From Luzula sylvatica (taxonomy: Eukaryota; Streptophyta; Magnoliopsida; Poales; Juncaceae), in the NCBI GenBank assembly GCA_946800325.1, contig OX326960.1, positions 39,005,842 through 39,069,841 on the forward strand: a stretch of 64,000 nt of DNA, written 5' to 3'. The notes beneath the pieces were generated by a model. It saw nothing but the letters and a program-made list of their open reading frames with translations, was not told where the DNA came from and did not search any database. Of this stretch, positions 36,603-48,662 are shown in pieces. Position 1 is the first letter of the stretch; every line of letters starts with the position of its first letter. The position numbers were made by a program, and so were the translations under genes.

Positions 36603-37314
36603 AATATGTACTAACCAAAGATTGTAACCAAAGATTGTAACCGATACCGAAAACAATAAGCGAGCGCTTACTGGGTATAAATTCAAAAAAAAGAATACGT
36701 GGCTATCACTTGGAGCCTGGAGGATTTCAAGGAAAAGGGCCCGACGAATCACATTTATACAACACACGTGTACTGGTTGATAATTCAGGAAATATCAGAA
36801 ATTCATACTGCAAAATTCACTTGTAAGTTATTTCCTAATCGAAAATATCAGTACAAATTCAAAATTCAAAATTCTAATATATATGATTGTGAAGATTTGA
36901 TGTGGATGTGCCTGAAATCATGGCATACAAAGAAAGCAACACAGACAGCACGAGGTGACGAAGCAGTTTCTGAGGACAGTCCAATTGGACGGCTTGGATT
37001 AACTGTTTGCTACGATCTGAAATTTCCAGAGCTCTTAGCAAATTTTAAGATTCAAACACCAAGCTCGGGTTTATTGGTTCCGTCAGCGTTTACTAAAATA
37101 ACTGGAGAAGCACGTTGGGAAGTTCTATTGCGGGCCCGTGCAATTGAGACTCAATGTTATGTATGTATTGTACACCAACTTCTTTTTTTAGTCTACAATT
37201 TTACAATTTTTCTATGAATAATTTATGCGTTCTGTGGGTTGGGTGAAATGTTATTGTGGCGGCTCAAGCTGGGATTGGGAAGCATAATGAGAAAAGAGAG
37301 TTATGGCGATTCAA

Positions 37315-37852
37315 AAAAACAGAAGTATCCTGAGGATACGCGTATCCGTATCCGATACGGATACGGGTGCGATACGGTTCGGATACGTCACGTGGCGTAT
37401 CCGAATATTATAATATTTATTTTTTTCGGATACGGCGAGGATATGTCAGGATACGGCCGGATACGACTGAGAATACGTCCAGGATACGATTGTGATACTC
37501 AATTTATGATACTTCGGTCAATTATATATTTTGGCCGATAATATTTTTAAATAAATTATATAGGATAGTTCTAGATTAGTTCTAGGATATTTCGAGAATA
37601 AGTTTTTGATATTTTTATGATACTTGTATTGTTTGGTTGATATTATTTATTGTCATGATATTTAATTTTAAAATATTATTAATTTATTATTTTACTTTAT
37701 TACATACTTATTAATTATATATAGTATAAATATATTAAAATAAAAATTATATAGCCGTATTCGTATTCGTGATTTTTTGAAAATCGTCGTATCGCCGTAT
37801 CCATATCGTATCGGATACGATACCCGTATCCGTATCCGTGCAACATAGATTT
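37315..37852. repeat. GGATACG-rich repeat family, copy 1, inside the nitrilase relic
   Basis: The left part is packed with GGATACG/CGTATCC words in both orientations (CGTATCCGTATCCGATACGG). The middle is AT-rich, and the right end reads GTATCCGTATCCGTGCAACA followed by TAGATTTTC. The same arrangement recurs at about 55368-55887. In this copy it sits where the nitrilase exon coding for LIIDPWG is expected. Confidence 0.75.
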
Positions 37853-38663
37853 TCACCCCTCATTACATTTTAGATCGTTTGTGCACGGGATTTGCTGCGG
37901 CGGAAATTGATATCTCCGAAATCGACTCTGTCATAAATAAAATGCCCATTTCCGCGGTAATTATCGTCATTATTACTGTCTTTTATAATTATCATTATGA
38001 ACATTGTTAATTTTTTTTTATTTTTTTTGTGTCTGCAGCATCGAGTTTTTGATAGTTGTTTGAAATCGTGAAATATACTGTTGTTTAAATATGGTTCATT
38101 ATTATGAAAAATATGAGGGGTAAATAAATTCATATAATTATTGCCATACATATATAAATTAGTTTTAACTTGGAGAGTGGAATTAGACATATATTTTCCA
38201 TGAAAACATAAATATGTGTTTGGCTACCACCGAGAAATAGAATTTGCTATTTGTCTGTAAAATTTGGCTCCTTAAATTTGTGGAGCGCCAAAATTTGGCA
38301 AAAGTTCATGGCGCCAAATCTCCCTCTAGTAGTGGGCCCTAATATTTCACTTCTTTCACTGCCATCTCTCTCTCTCTCTCTCTCTCTGACCTGGCGAGGC
38401 AAAAAGATAAGTAAGTAGAGACAAAGTGACGGTAGATCCCCTCTTCCTTCTTTCTTTCCTGCTTATTCGACTGGAAACAAATATCTTCTCAAGGTAAATC
38501 ATCTATCCTCCTTTTTACGTGTACGTGTGTGGAGGGATTTTGGGAGGATTTTGTATTCATTTTTTCAATTCTTTGTTTTTTGCAATTTCATCCTTTCATG
38601 AAATTAAGGTCATATTTTCTTCCTTTTTCTTTGGTTGAGTTGAAGTCATGATGATAAGATGGT

Positions 38664-38858
38664 TTCTTGCACACTATGTGTTTGTGGAAATGACGAGTGT
38701 GTAAATAGTTTTTTTTCTTGCACACTATGTGTTTGTGAAAATGACGAGTGTGTAAATTTTTTTTTTCTTGCACACAATGTGTTCGTGGAAATGGCGAATG
38801 TACAAATTATTTTTTTCCTTGCACACTATGCGTTTGTTGAAATGACATATTATGTTAA
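38664..38858. repeat. four-copy minisatellite, unit about 53 bp
   Basis: CTTGCACACTATGTGTTTGT with GGAAATGACGAGTGTG and a T-run repeats four times with rising divergence. A second, related pair (TTCATTGATTAACT... CTTGCA) lies at about 38904-39000. All is just upstream of the MYB/SANT relic. Confidence 0.85.
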
Positions 38859-39017
38859 GGACATTACATATGATTAGTAAACAATATAAAAGAATAAATG
38901 ATCATTGATTAACTGTAAGACAATTCTTTGCAAATTATGTTATTACACAATTCATTGATTAACTCGAAGACAATTTCTTGCACATTGATTATGTTATTAA
39001 TTGTGTGTTCTTAATAG

Positions 39018-39924
39018 ATGGAAGTAGAAGGTATGTCAACTCAAAGTAATACAAGGAAAAATGCTCATTGGACTCAAAGAATGACGGGATTTCTTCTCAA
39101 GTACTTAGCAGAAACCGCGAGAAAGAATCTAAAAGGAGATAGAGGTTTCAAAAACACGATTATACATGCTACATGTAAAGAGTTGAACAAGAAATATAAT
39201 ATTAACTATGTGGATGCACACATCAATAATCATATCAAGAGTCAAAAAAAAAATTGACGACAGGACTAAAACAATCGTAATGGGTGAAGACGAAGCAATA
39301 CCTTAATTGAGGTGATGATCTCTTATTAATTTTAACTTTGTGTGCATTACTTAATTAATCCATACATTTTGTAGAAAAATCCGAGTGCGGGAAAGTGGAT
39401 CAATAAGCCAATCATGTGGTATGATGAGATGGAGTTAGCATGCGGAAATGATATGGCCAATGAAAATGGTTCTAAGACGGGACGCTCTCCACTTGGTATT
39501 CCATACGATGGTTCGAATTCCCCCGTCAGAGAATCTATAAACGATGATAGTCCACCCGATAATGTGGTCAATTTAGATGATGCCGAAGAAGAACCTAGAA
39601 CCCCGAGGTCGAGCTCAACTACTTTGGGTTCGAGAGAAAAGCAAAAGAGTTACCGATGATTTGACCAATTATGTTGGGGATCTCGTAAAGGCTATTAGCA
39701 AACCTAAATCTCATCAACTTTCTCCAATTATGTGGGAAGAACTTAAAAAACAATCCGATTCGTACACAAAACCGCAATTACAATCCGCTCTCCATCATTT
39801 TTTGGTGAATGAGAGTCTCGGAGCATGTTTCATTGCTTTTGATAGAGACGAAAAGATGCAAATGATTGACCAATTCTTACTTCATGATGGAGCTGGAGGA
39901 GATGGGAGTTTTCCATGGAGTTAG
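39018..39924 (+). pseudogene. MYB/SANT-like (Harbinger ORF1 type) protein gene, frameshifted
   Basis: 39018-39254 reads AHWTQRMTGFLLKYLAETAR with GDRGFKNTIIHATCKELNKK, the MYB/SANT-like domain of transposon-derived and L10-interacting proteins. The frame is lost at an A9 run (39245-39253) and resumes as IDDRTKTIVMGEDEA. An intron ends near 39374, and the next exon gives NPSAGKWINKPIMWYDEMEL. Another one-base shift near 39650 leads to the C-terminal part VTDDLTNYVGDLVKAI and ends at 39924. Known role of the family: DNA-binding partner that helps Harbinger transposase. At least two shifts mean it is not functional as written. Confidence 0.75.
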
Positions 39925-40412
39925 GGAGTTTATGATGGAAAATATTTTGTGGTTATATATTTTGGTTTGATATATATTTTGGTGGTCGTAATCATTTTGG
40001 AGGTGTAAATTGGAAGTTTAGATTTACTTTTAATGTTGTATTTTAATTATGCAAACATTGTTATTTTAAGTATGGATTAGATTAAATTTGATGTTTGTAA
40101 GTTTTTGTTCAAATAATGTTATTTATTAATTTATATGCGTTTTAGTTTAATACAAAATATAAATTGAATAGTCATTTTGAATCAACTTTAATCAATCAAA
40201 CAAATATATGTTCATACAATCATAATTAATTCCATTTTATAAACAATCAAATTCCAGAAATTTTGTAACAACCAAACAAAAGAAAATGTTTTCCAGCATT
40301 TTGTTTTTTATACATCCAAACAAACTAGAAATTAGCTAATTCCGGAATTTTTTTTTTACTTCATTTGGTAACCCGGTTCCATTCTACTAATTCCACTCGC
40401 CAACACAGGCCC

Positions 40413-41372
<960 letters not shown>

Positions 41373-41605
41373 ATTAAGCGAGAAATTTGGGTCAACTTGA
41401 TATAAAAATGGTTTAAATTAATCATGCTTATTCGACACCAAAAGAGGTATGTATGTACTTAAAAAATAAGTATTCCACGTGTATCCTTATGAAACCTAAA
41501 AATATCACGTATATCCCTCGAAACGAACGTAAAAATATCGTCGATACCTTCCCTTTCGTAATTTCCAAACAAATGTTTATTACCAATTTCCTATATATAT
41601 TTGAG

Positions 41606-41865
41606 GGGTGCTTCTATCATACACCCCTTTCTTTATTATACACTCATTTTCAAGGGTATTTGGAGTAATTAATCATTTATTAATATTTAAAGTAAGATAT
41701 CAAATATATTTATCAATTAATGTTTGACTAAATTGAAATTTTTTGTTGTTCATTTAAACTAAAATATCCATAAAAGATAAATTTTATGATACACCTTTTA
41801 CATATATAATTAATTGCTAAAATACCCAAAATACCCTTGTAAAAGGGTGTATGATAGAACTCCCC
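41606..41865. mobile_element. MULE-type MITE, 260 bp
   Basis: Inverted ends GGGTGCTTCTATCATACACC and (right end, reversed) GGGGAGTTCTATCATACACC flank an AT-rich core with no ORF. Perfect 9 bp direct repeats ATATTTGAG lie at 41597-41605 and 41866-41874. The 9 bp duplication points to Mutator-like transposases. Confidence 0.88.
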
Positions 41866-42342
41866 ATATTTGAGTACTTCTTAAGTTCTTATGTTCTGTT
41901 AGGGGGGCACAAGTGATATTTTTGATATTTCTCAATTTGTAGGGGTATACGTAATATTTTGAGATCTTGCAGGGTGTCTCAAAGAAGAAAGTTGGTTTGG
42001 ATTAGAATAGCACAATCATGCAATCAAACTCGATTATGACCCATCCTACAGTGCAGGAATCTTTGTTACAAAAATCCAAATTTTCTAACATATTAAAGTA
42101 CCCAAGTTTATAATCTATTTCCACAAAGAGATTAAGAATTACTAAAACTTAATTAATACCATCATCAAGATTTGCAACAAAAGAAGATGTATATAAGATT
42201 ATAATAAAAAACATTCAATTCTCAAATTAAGTTGGTGTCTATACATAACAAAAAAAAATAGTAGAAATGTTAAAGAGCCCAAAACCAACCACCCATTAAT
42301 ACAGAACAAAATGGAAATGAAATTGCTGCAAAGACTAATAAA

Positions 42343-44571
42343 CTAGCCCTTGAAGTGGAAATAACTGGATGAAGACGGTGGCGGTGGCGGTGCGGCGGAA
42401 TGGGGGTTGAACTGGAGGGCAGCAGTGGTTGTAGGGACTGTAGAGAATCGTGATGATGCTGCAGAGGAGAACAGCAGAGGTACTGGAGATGTTGCCGCAT
42501 TGTTATTCGTATTATTATTATTATTTCCATTTATCGGCCACCCCCAATTTCCCATCTCTGCTCTCTTCTCCTTTGCTTTTTCCTACGTTTTTTTTATTTA
42601 TTTCATTATAATTTAATTTCATTAATCATCATTAATTTTGTAAGTTCCGTTACCTCGGTATTCGAAAAGAAAGTAGGAGACGAAGATTGAACGCTCCATG
42701 TATGACCCAATTGAGAAGACGATCCATTCGGGTCCATCTTAGGACTCGAAATTATCGGTTGCGATATGCTCAAGCTCAAATCTACTTCTAGACCTACAAT
42801 AAAAAAATATATATATAATGTTAAAATAATTTCATAATTTAATAAGAATATATAATGTACAGAAAAAATATACCTTGATCGTCGTTTTCAGCGGTTAATT
42901 CGCCTTCGTAAGTGCTGGCTTCGAAATTGGTGACGGCTTCGCGTCCGTTACACTTCAAAGCGGCCTTGTCGTACGCCCTATTTGCACAAAAACCCAAAAA
43001 AGAAAACAAATTCCCAGTCGGCAACGAGTTTTTTTCAGAAAAGAATTTTGAATGAAGGAAAAACATTCTTTTTGGAAGGAAAAGTTGGGTTTTTTTTTTT
43101 TTTTTTTTTGAAAGAAATATGTTTGCTATTTGATAGGTTGAATCAGGACCTTGCGGCGTCTACTTCACTGTCGAATAATCCGAGATATATGTACCTGCAC
43201 CATTCCATTTTTTGCCCAAATTGGTAAAAGGCTAATTTTGCCATTTTTCATCACATTTTTTTCAAAATAAACCATGTTTCCATTATACCCCTAAATCACA
43301 CAAAATTCGGCATGTTCGATCGAGATCAAACCCCAGAACCCAAAACCACGGAATTTCGTAACCAATTTAAAAAAAAAAAAATTAAAATTTTGAAATTTGA
43401 AACGTACTTTTTGCCGAGAAATTGACCCATTCGAGCTTCCCATCTCCCGCATTTGTGAAGAGTTACGCCTCGATACTTCGAACTTCCTCTCGAGAATCCT
43501 GTGCTTTGTCTTCTCAACACGTGCACAAATTCTTCCTTTGATAAATTCTTCATCTAAAATAATCAAAAACCATTTTTTTAAAAATGTAACTAATATGCAT
43601 TTCTTTTATTATATAATATAATTATAATTTTATTTACTTGTTTCATGTCTTCTTCGTAGTCACCAAGAGTGAAATTAATATCCGCATCGACTCCGCGGAA
43701 TTTAATCGCAGCTCTATCGTACGCTCTGAAAATTTAACCCAATTATTTAATTTCATTAGTAAATTTAGTCAACTCTAATTTTCGGGGAAATTCAAAATAA
43801 ATCGAATGAAAATATTTAATAACCTCGCCGCAGCATGTGCAGTATCGAATCCTCCTAGATATACTTGCTTCCCACAATCCCTACAGACGCAAAAAAAAAA
43901 CAAATAAATCATCAAAAAATGGCCAATTAAAAATCGAAATTTAAACTAAATACAAAGTGTTTTTTTTACCAAATATGAGATTCCCATCTACCGGTTCGCC
44001 GGTAGAAAGTGACGCCTCGATATTGCGAGCTTCTCGAACGTGGGCCGCGCCGGCTTTTCTTCACTTGGTTCGGTGGTGGAGGGTTCGGCTGTGGCGGAAT
44101 TTGGTGTAGCTGTTGGTGTTGCATCTGCACCTGCATCTGCATCTGCTGCTGGAACATTCTAAGATCCTGCGGGAGCAACATACCGGCCGCCCACTGGCCG
44201 GCAGGACCGACGTGATGATTATTAGCATTCACGCTGGAGGAAGAAGACGAACAACAAGCCGTTGTTAATGGAAACAGCTCTTTAGTCACAACTGGAACCA
44301 CCATTTGTTCTTCTGCTTCTTGTTGGTGTCGTGCTTTGTGTGCGTTGTTCATTATGCCGAACTGAAACGGAGTTGGGTTATTGGGTTGTGGGCTGGGACC
44401 CGAACTAGAGTCCTCTTCGGCTGCCACCATGGTTGGACCGGCTATGGATGATCCCTCGGCATTGAGGATCGACGAATTCGACGAGCCGGAGTTTTCCATT
44501 AATGGGTCCCGACTTGAACTCGTATTGTGCGGCTTCTCCGGCTGGAAATCTGCTAGGTTAAGATCCAACAT
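42343..44571 (-). CDS. APETALA2/TOE-type transcription factor (two AP2 domains)
   Basis: Eight exons, complement(42343..42582, 42654..42793, 42874..42977, 43150..43194, 43408..43553, 43638..43725, 43824..43880, 43970..44571), give 473 aa with all GT-AG introns in frame. Seen: N-terminal EAR motif LDLNL (2-6), a Gln-rich stretch, a basic nuclear signal [14 protein letters not shown]2 repeat 1 ([20 protein letters not shown] with [20 protein letters not shown]), a linker, AP2 repeat 2 ([19 protein letters not shown] with [20 protein letters not shown]), a second EAR-like LSLSI, and a Pro/Ser-rich end FHFKG. The [12 protein letters not shown] linker, repeat wording and miR172 site place it with AP2/TOE proteins and not with AINTEGUMENTA. 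Known roles: repressor in flowering time and floral organ identity. Confidence 0.95.
42444..42464 (-). promoter_or_regulatory. miR172 target site in the AP2 last exon
   Basis: The coding strand carries a 21-nt site with core GCAGCATCATCACGATTCT, in the usual place downstream of the second AP2 domain. It translates through SSAASSRFS, as in other AP2/TOE genes. It differs from the perfect miR172 complement at the first base and at one inner base, the tolerated pattern in known targets. The gene is therefore very probably under miR172 control. Confidence 0.92.
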
Positions 44572-46194
44572 CTCGAACTCTCTTGCTCTGCTCTAAACTC
44601 TCTATCTCTCTCTCTCACACTCTTTCTTTCTCTTCTACACTATCGAGAAAGAAGATGGAAAATGGATCCGTTACTAAAAAGGATCCTACAGAAAACTGAT
44701 GATTGATTCTACAGATTGTCACAATACTACTCGAGAAAGAAGAGCCAGAGCAAGTAGAGATAGAAGCAAGATAAAGCCGAGTCGTTTTTCCGAAACATTG
44801 GTCGCCTTATTTCAATCTAACCCTCTCAATCATTCCCTATATATATATGCTTCAATTCAATAAAAAACCCTGCAAAAAAAAAACACAAAAAAGAAAAAGA
44901 AAAATTGTACCACCATTAGCGCCCAAAAGAAGAAATATCATTAACCAATACAAGGAATATAATAGTTTAAAAATGGAAAATAACCTTGAAGAAGAGAGGA
45001 TAATTTGAGGGAAGGAGAGGAGAGCAAAGGAATAAGTGGGTGAGTACTACAGTAGAGAAGAAAAGAGAAGGCGCAGAGAGGAGATGAAGAGAGAAAGAAT
45101 AAAAGGGCTTATTAATAGCAAAATAGGTGACCGGTATTAGCCAGTTAACCTCAAAAACATTTTGTTTTTTTAATATGATTATGTTGTTTGGGTATGTTAT
45201 GTAATAAATAATATAATGTCCACAATAAATATCTTCATTGGTCAAATGAAAATTTTAACTACATTTATCATACAAAAGAATCTAAATTTTTAATATTATA
45301 TATTAAGTCTGAAAGAATGTAAATTAATTAGGATATGGAAGTAATTAACTAATTTTGTGGTTAATTTGTGAGGAATTAATGCAGTGATATGAACCCTAAT
45401 ACCCAAATTCACAATTAGCCAATAGAAAATCATTGAGGTGACATAAATTCAAGCCCAAAAGTAGTCCATATAATTTTCACTGTTTTTTGTTCAATTGGAG
45501 CGACATTTGTACTTGAAAATTATTTCTATTTCAGGGTGGTTGAAGGGAAGGTTGCTTTTTATCCAATTATCATCTCATGTGTTGAGGAGGTGAATTTCAA
45601 TTAATGTCTATTTATTGTTTATCAGTATATAAATCAGAGAATATAATCATATATTTACTTCTGATCTAAATTTTATTCAATTTGAAAAATATATTTTGTT
45701 ATATGCAATAATTTTGACCATGAATATCAGGATAAAACAAACAATAAAATTTACGTTGTTATAAAATATATTATATTAAATAAATTTTTTTTGTAGGTAA
45801 AAAATAGAAAACATAGTATTAAATGATGAAAACATTGATTTATACAGAAAAAATACATATATACATATAATAGTGTGAAACATACGGACAATAGGTATAC
45901 ACGTTGGGCGTATAGGTGATTGATTGGCCACTAAGGTCATGTCGAAATTATAATTTAATACCCAAAAATGGAACTTTTAATTTTGCAATAATCATGACTT
46001 GCTAGGTTTTCTATTTGGGAGAGTCATGAATGAGAGATACAAGAAACATTATAAAATTGTAAGTGGTGGGCTTGACCTGACATTTTCATAGGTGAAATGA
46101 TCGAATCAAACAGTGACATGCCGACAGAACCTAAATCTAATTTTCCATTTCAACCCTTGTAAACTATCTATTTACTGAAAGCCCCCTTTTATAC

Positions 46195-46517
46195 ATCAAT
46201 GGCATTCCATTTGAACCCTACAAATCCTCAAAATACCATGGATATGTATGTATGACTTTTGATACATCAAAATATCATCAATGCCCCTCTTTTTCATTAG
46301 TTTCTTTTTTCCCAAAAAATATCTCAACAACGTAAATTTGTTCGTTTGGAAAGTAATAAATATGATAAATTTGTATGTATTCCACAAAGATTAAAATAGT
46401 TTAATGGTAAACTTGATGTTTGGGAGATGGAAGTTTTGAGTTCGAGACCCTCAAACTGCATATTTTGATTTTTTTTTTTCCGGCCCCCCTATATATAGAT
46501 CCTGGATCCGCCCCTGA
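46195..46517. repeat. hAT-like relic with CCTGGATCCGCCCCTG end
   Basis: The right end, reversed, reads CAGGGGCGGATCCAGG, a widespread plant hAT terminus. The body shares lines with 59340-59615 in inverse orientation (GATAAATTTG, GGTAAACTTGATGTT, GAGATGGAAG, CTCAAA). The left end is not defined. Confidence 0.55.
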
Positions 46518-47169
46518 CAACATTTATTTCTTAATATTTGTTCGGCAACACATGAAATAGCGGAAGAGTGAAATAGTGGAAGAAAGATAATTTTATTTTA
46601 TTCCAAAAATGTTCGGGAGATTAAATTGTAGAACAGTGGAAGAAAAAATTAAATTAATATTTTTTATTTGAAAGGACAAGAGAGAGGGAAAAAATAAATC
46701 ATCTATTTTTCTTAAAATTGAGAATTAGAAGTACATTCTACTTAACCTCTTTAACAATAACGTAATAGTCAAAATTAGAGTATACAAATATTAGTCTAAA
46801 TAAATATGTGTAAAATCATCAAATTGTCATTAAACATTAAAAAAAAATGGATATTAAGGATAATATAAGAGTTGTCGGTAGGCTTAAAACGTATAAATCT
46901 TCATAGTTAGCGTCCAACAAATTAACAAATAGATTTGCAGAATTTAATTTATTCGAGAAATAGATTTGCCGTGTATTAAGGTTTTTTCTTATATTTTTCT
47001 TAAAATAACATTAGTAGTTTAGTTCATTTATGTTATTTTTCAACTATTGAGTATTGACATATCCAATATATTATAATATTCAACATTGTGTTCACACTTT
47101 AGCATATTCTTTAGTTATATTTAATTATATCCTAATAAAATGTATTATTAATTATTAATTCATGTTTAT

Positions 47170-47427
47170 TCCATGACAAAGTAAACAATGATGATTTAGT
47201 GATGCATTATCGACGTCACGCGAAAAAGGTAAATTTAAACCGAACAAATTATTCAAAATCATATAATTAAAGACGCGAATCGATATATTCATAAAAAAAA
47301 TGCAAACATTTATGAAAAATAATAATAAAATAATGGTTATCCCATGACGAAGTAAATAGTGGTGATTTAGTGATGCATTATCGACGTCACGCGAAAAAGA
47401 TAAATTCGAACCAATTAAATTATTCAA
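47170..47427. repeat. tandem pair, unit about 168 bp
   Basis: GATGCATTATCGACGTCACG with GCGAAAAAG occurs at about 47200 and 47368. Each is preceded by CCATGAC(A/G)AAGTAAA and followed by AAATTATTCAAA. Only short ORFs. Confidence 0.85.
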
Positions 47428-47764
47428 ATACAAATTAAAACATTTATGATAAATAACAATAAAACATTCATAAAAAAAATTAATTATTTAATTATATATT
47501 ATAATAGCCAAGCATCATATAACACATTCAAATTCAAATACAAAGAAAAGTACAATTTTTTTTTGAACTATCATAATTTGTAATTTTGAACTTTATACTT
47601 TTTAGGCCCATTTATAGTAAATTTTGGATTGGTTAATTTGGACCTGCTGTACTAAAACTGTTGCACCAATAAAAAGTTAACATCACACAAAACAAATATC
47701 ATTAAAACTATTTCATTAATGTAAAATGCAGGACATATCCTTGCCTCTCCCCCCCCAAATATTT

Positions 47765-47975
47765 ATCTCTCCTTCAACAAATTTGATAACGTGAATATTT
47801 ATCTCTCCTTTAAAAATTAACACATTAATTCATGATTTAACATCTTAATTGAGTTTATAATCATAAATAAAAATAATCAAATAATTAATTATGATGTTAA
47901 ACAATGTATTCATGTGTTTATTATTAAGATGTTAAATCATATTCGCGTTATCAAATTTCTTGAGGAGAATTTTAG
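47765..47975. repeat. foldback MITE-like repeat, copy 2
   Basis: The palindromic arms contain GATTTAACATCTTAA and TTAAGATGTTAAATC with TTTGATAACG/CGTTATCAAA ends. It belongs with the copies at 9697-9905 and about 51590-51815. Confidence 0.6.
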
Positions 47976-48662
47976 GAGCGTATATCACTACTCTTGATTA
48001 ATCAATAATCATATATCCAATTTATATAGTTATGTGGTCCAAAGACATCAAAGATCATGATCCCACGTTGCCGGATCAACTTGCAGTTCCGTTTACCTAA
48101 AACCCCCCTTAAAATCATATTATTACATTTCCAGACACCAGAAAATATCAGCCAAGGGTATCTTCACAAATATACAATCCACCAGGTCAGATCTGTAAAT
48201 ATAACTGAGATTTAGATAAATACAAGGAGCATTTCTGCATGTAGCCCCTTTTAGAATAAAAATTCAAAAACTAACCCCCTTTTCGCAAATATTCCAAAAA
48301 TAACCTTTCGGGTTTTTAAATCCCGCCCACGTCGAGATTTTAAATCCCGCCATGTTAATCACCTAAAAACTCAGATATGTCAGCTTTTGCAGATTTAATT
48401 AAAACGAAACGGGATTTTAAATCCCGCCATCATTAATCCTGTAAAAAATCGGCTTTTTAAATCCCTCCAGCATTAATTAAAAATAAACAGGATTTTAAAT
48501 CCCGCCAGAAAAAAAATCGGCTTTTTAAATCCCGTACGATTAACTACCACTAATTACCGCCATTTTAAATCCCGCCAACCTAAGCATTTAATTAAGATAT
48601 GGTGGCGGTTTTATAAATATCGCCATGTACAGTAAAACGGGATTTTAAATCCAGCCATCTAA

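Larger units (their letters stand above)
32309..36692 (+). mobile_element. 5'-truncated L1-type LINE with 16 bp target duplication
   Basis: It starts inside what reads as the end of an endonuclease domain, and ends in an A-rich tail (TTCAAAAAAAA, 36682-36692). It is flanked by GAATACGTGACTATCA (32293-32308) and GAATACGTGGCTATCA (36693-36708), which are the same nitrilase exon sequence, so the target duplication is certain. Internal frames hold a C-terminal endonuclease/linker part (LGDQNTSYFHALASNRRHQN), a reverse transcriptase and zf-RVT region. Several stops and shifts make it inactive. A solo LTR sits inside it. Confidence 0.92.
31850..38071 (+). pseudogene. nitrilase-like (Nit1/omega-amidase type) pseudogene, split by a LINE
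   Basis: Exon pieces: 31850-32011 (VGVVQMTSTNNLEANYLTC), 32080-32217 (GVKMLFFPESFSFISS and GPLMQRYCSLAR), 32287-32308 plus 36693-36822 (EVNTWLSLG, then HLYNTRVLVDNSGNIRNSY), 36895-37160 (SPIGRLGLTVCYDLKFPELL, LLVPSAFTKITGEARWEVLL, RARAIETQCY), about 37248-37312 (VIVAAQAGIGKHNEK), 37874-37956 (GFAAAEIDISEIDSVINKMP) and 38039-38071. The nitrilase catalytic residues are recognisable: Glu in FFPE, Lys in SYCKIHL and Cys in VCYDLKFPE. Breaks: a stop 10 codons after the ATG at 31811, TGG to TGA at 32301, LINE insertion, a 4-base insertion at about 36714, frameshift near 36952, a lost acceptor at about 37247, a 2-base deletion at about 37300, and replacement of the LIIDPWG segment by a repeat. Known role: C-N hydrolase acting on small amides, possibly deaminated glutathione. 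Confidence 0.9.
38211..40412 (+). mobile_element. probable PIF/Harbinger-derived element
   Basis: The right end reads CCAACACAGGCCC (inverse GGGCCTGTGTTGG) next to TTA. The left end TGTGTTTGGCTACC (about 38213) is a weak inverse match. Inside is a MYB/SANT-like gene of the kind that accompanies Harbinger transposases, but no DDE transposase. The 3 bp TTA duplication cannot be shown on the left, so boundaries are provisional. Confidence 0.45.
44572..48216. other. AP2 gene 5' region and intergenic repeats
   Basis: 44572-45100 holds CT-rich leader sequence on the minus strand, a TATATATATAG motif near 44840 and a possible leader donor near 44986. 46195-46520 is a hAT-like relic ending CCTGGATCCGCCCCTG (see separate entry). 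47170-47420 is a 168 bp tandem pair. 47765-47975 is a foldback MITE. No further gene is supported. Confidence 0.4.

Noticed and set aside
46430..46480. tRNA-like B-box (GAGTTCGAGACC) suggesting a SINE or tRNA gene
   Set aside because: There is no matching A box or cloverleaf, and the line is part of a hAT-like repeat also seen at 59400.
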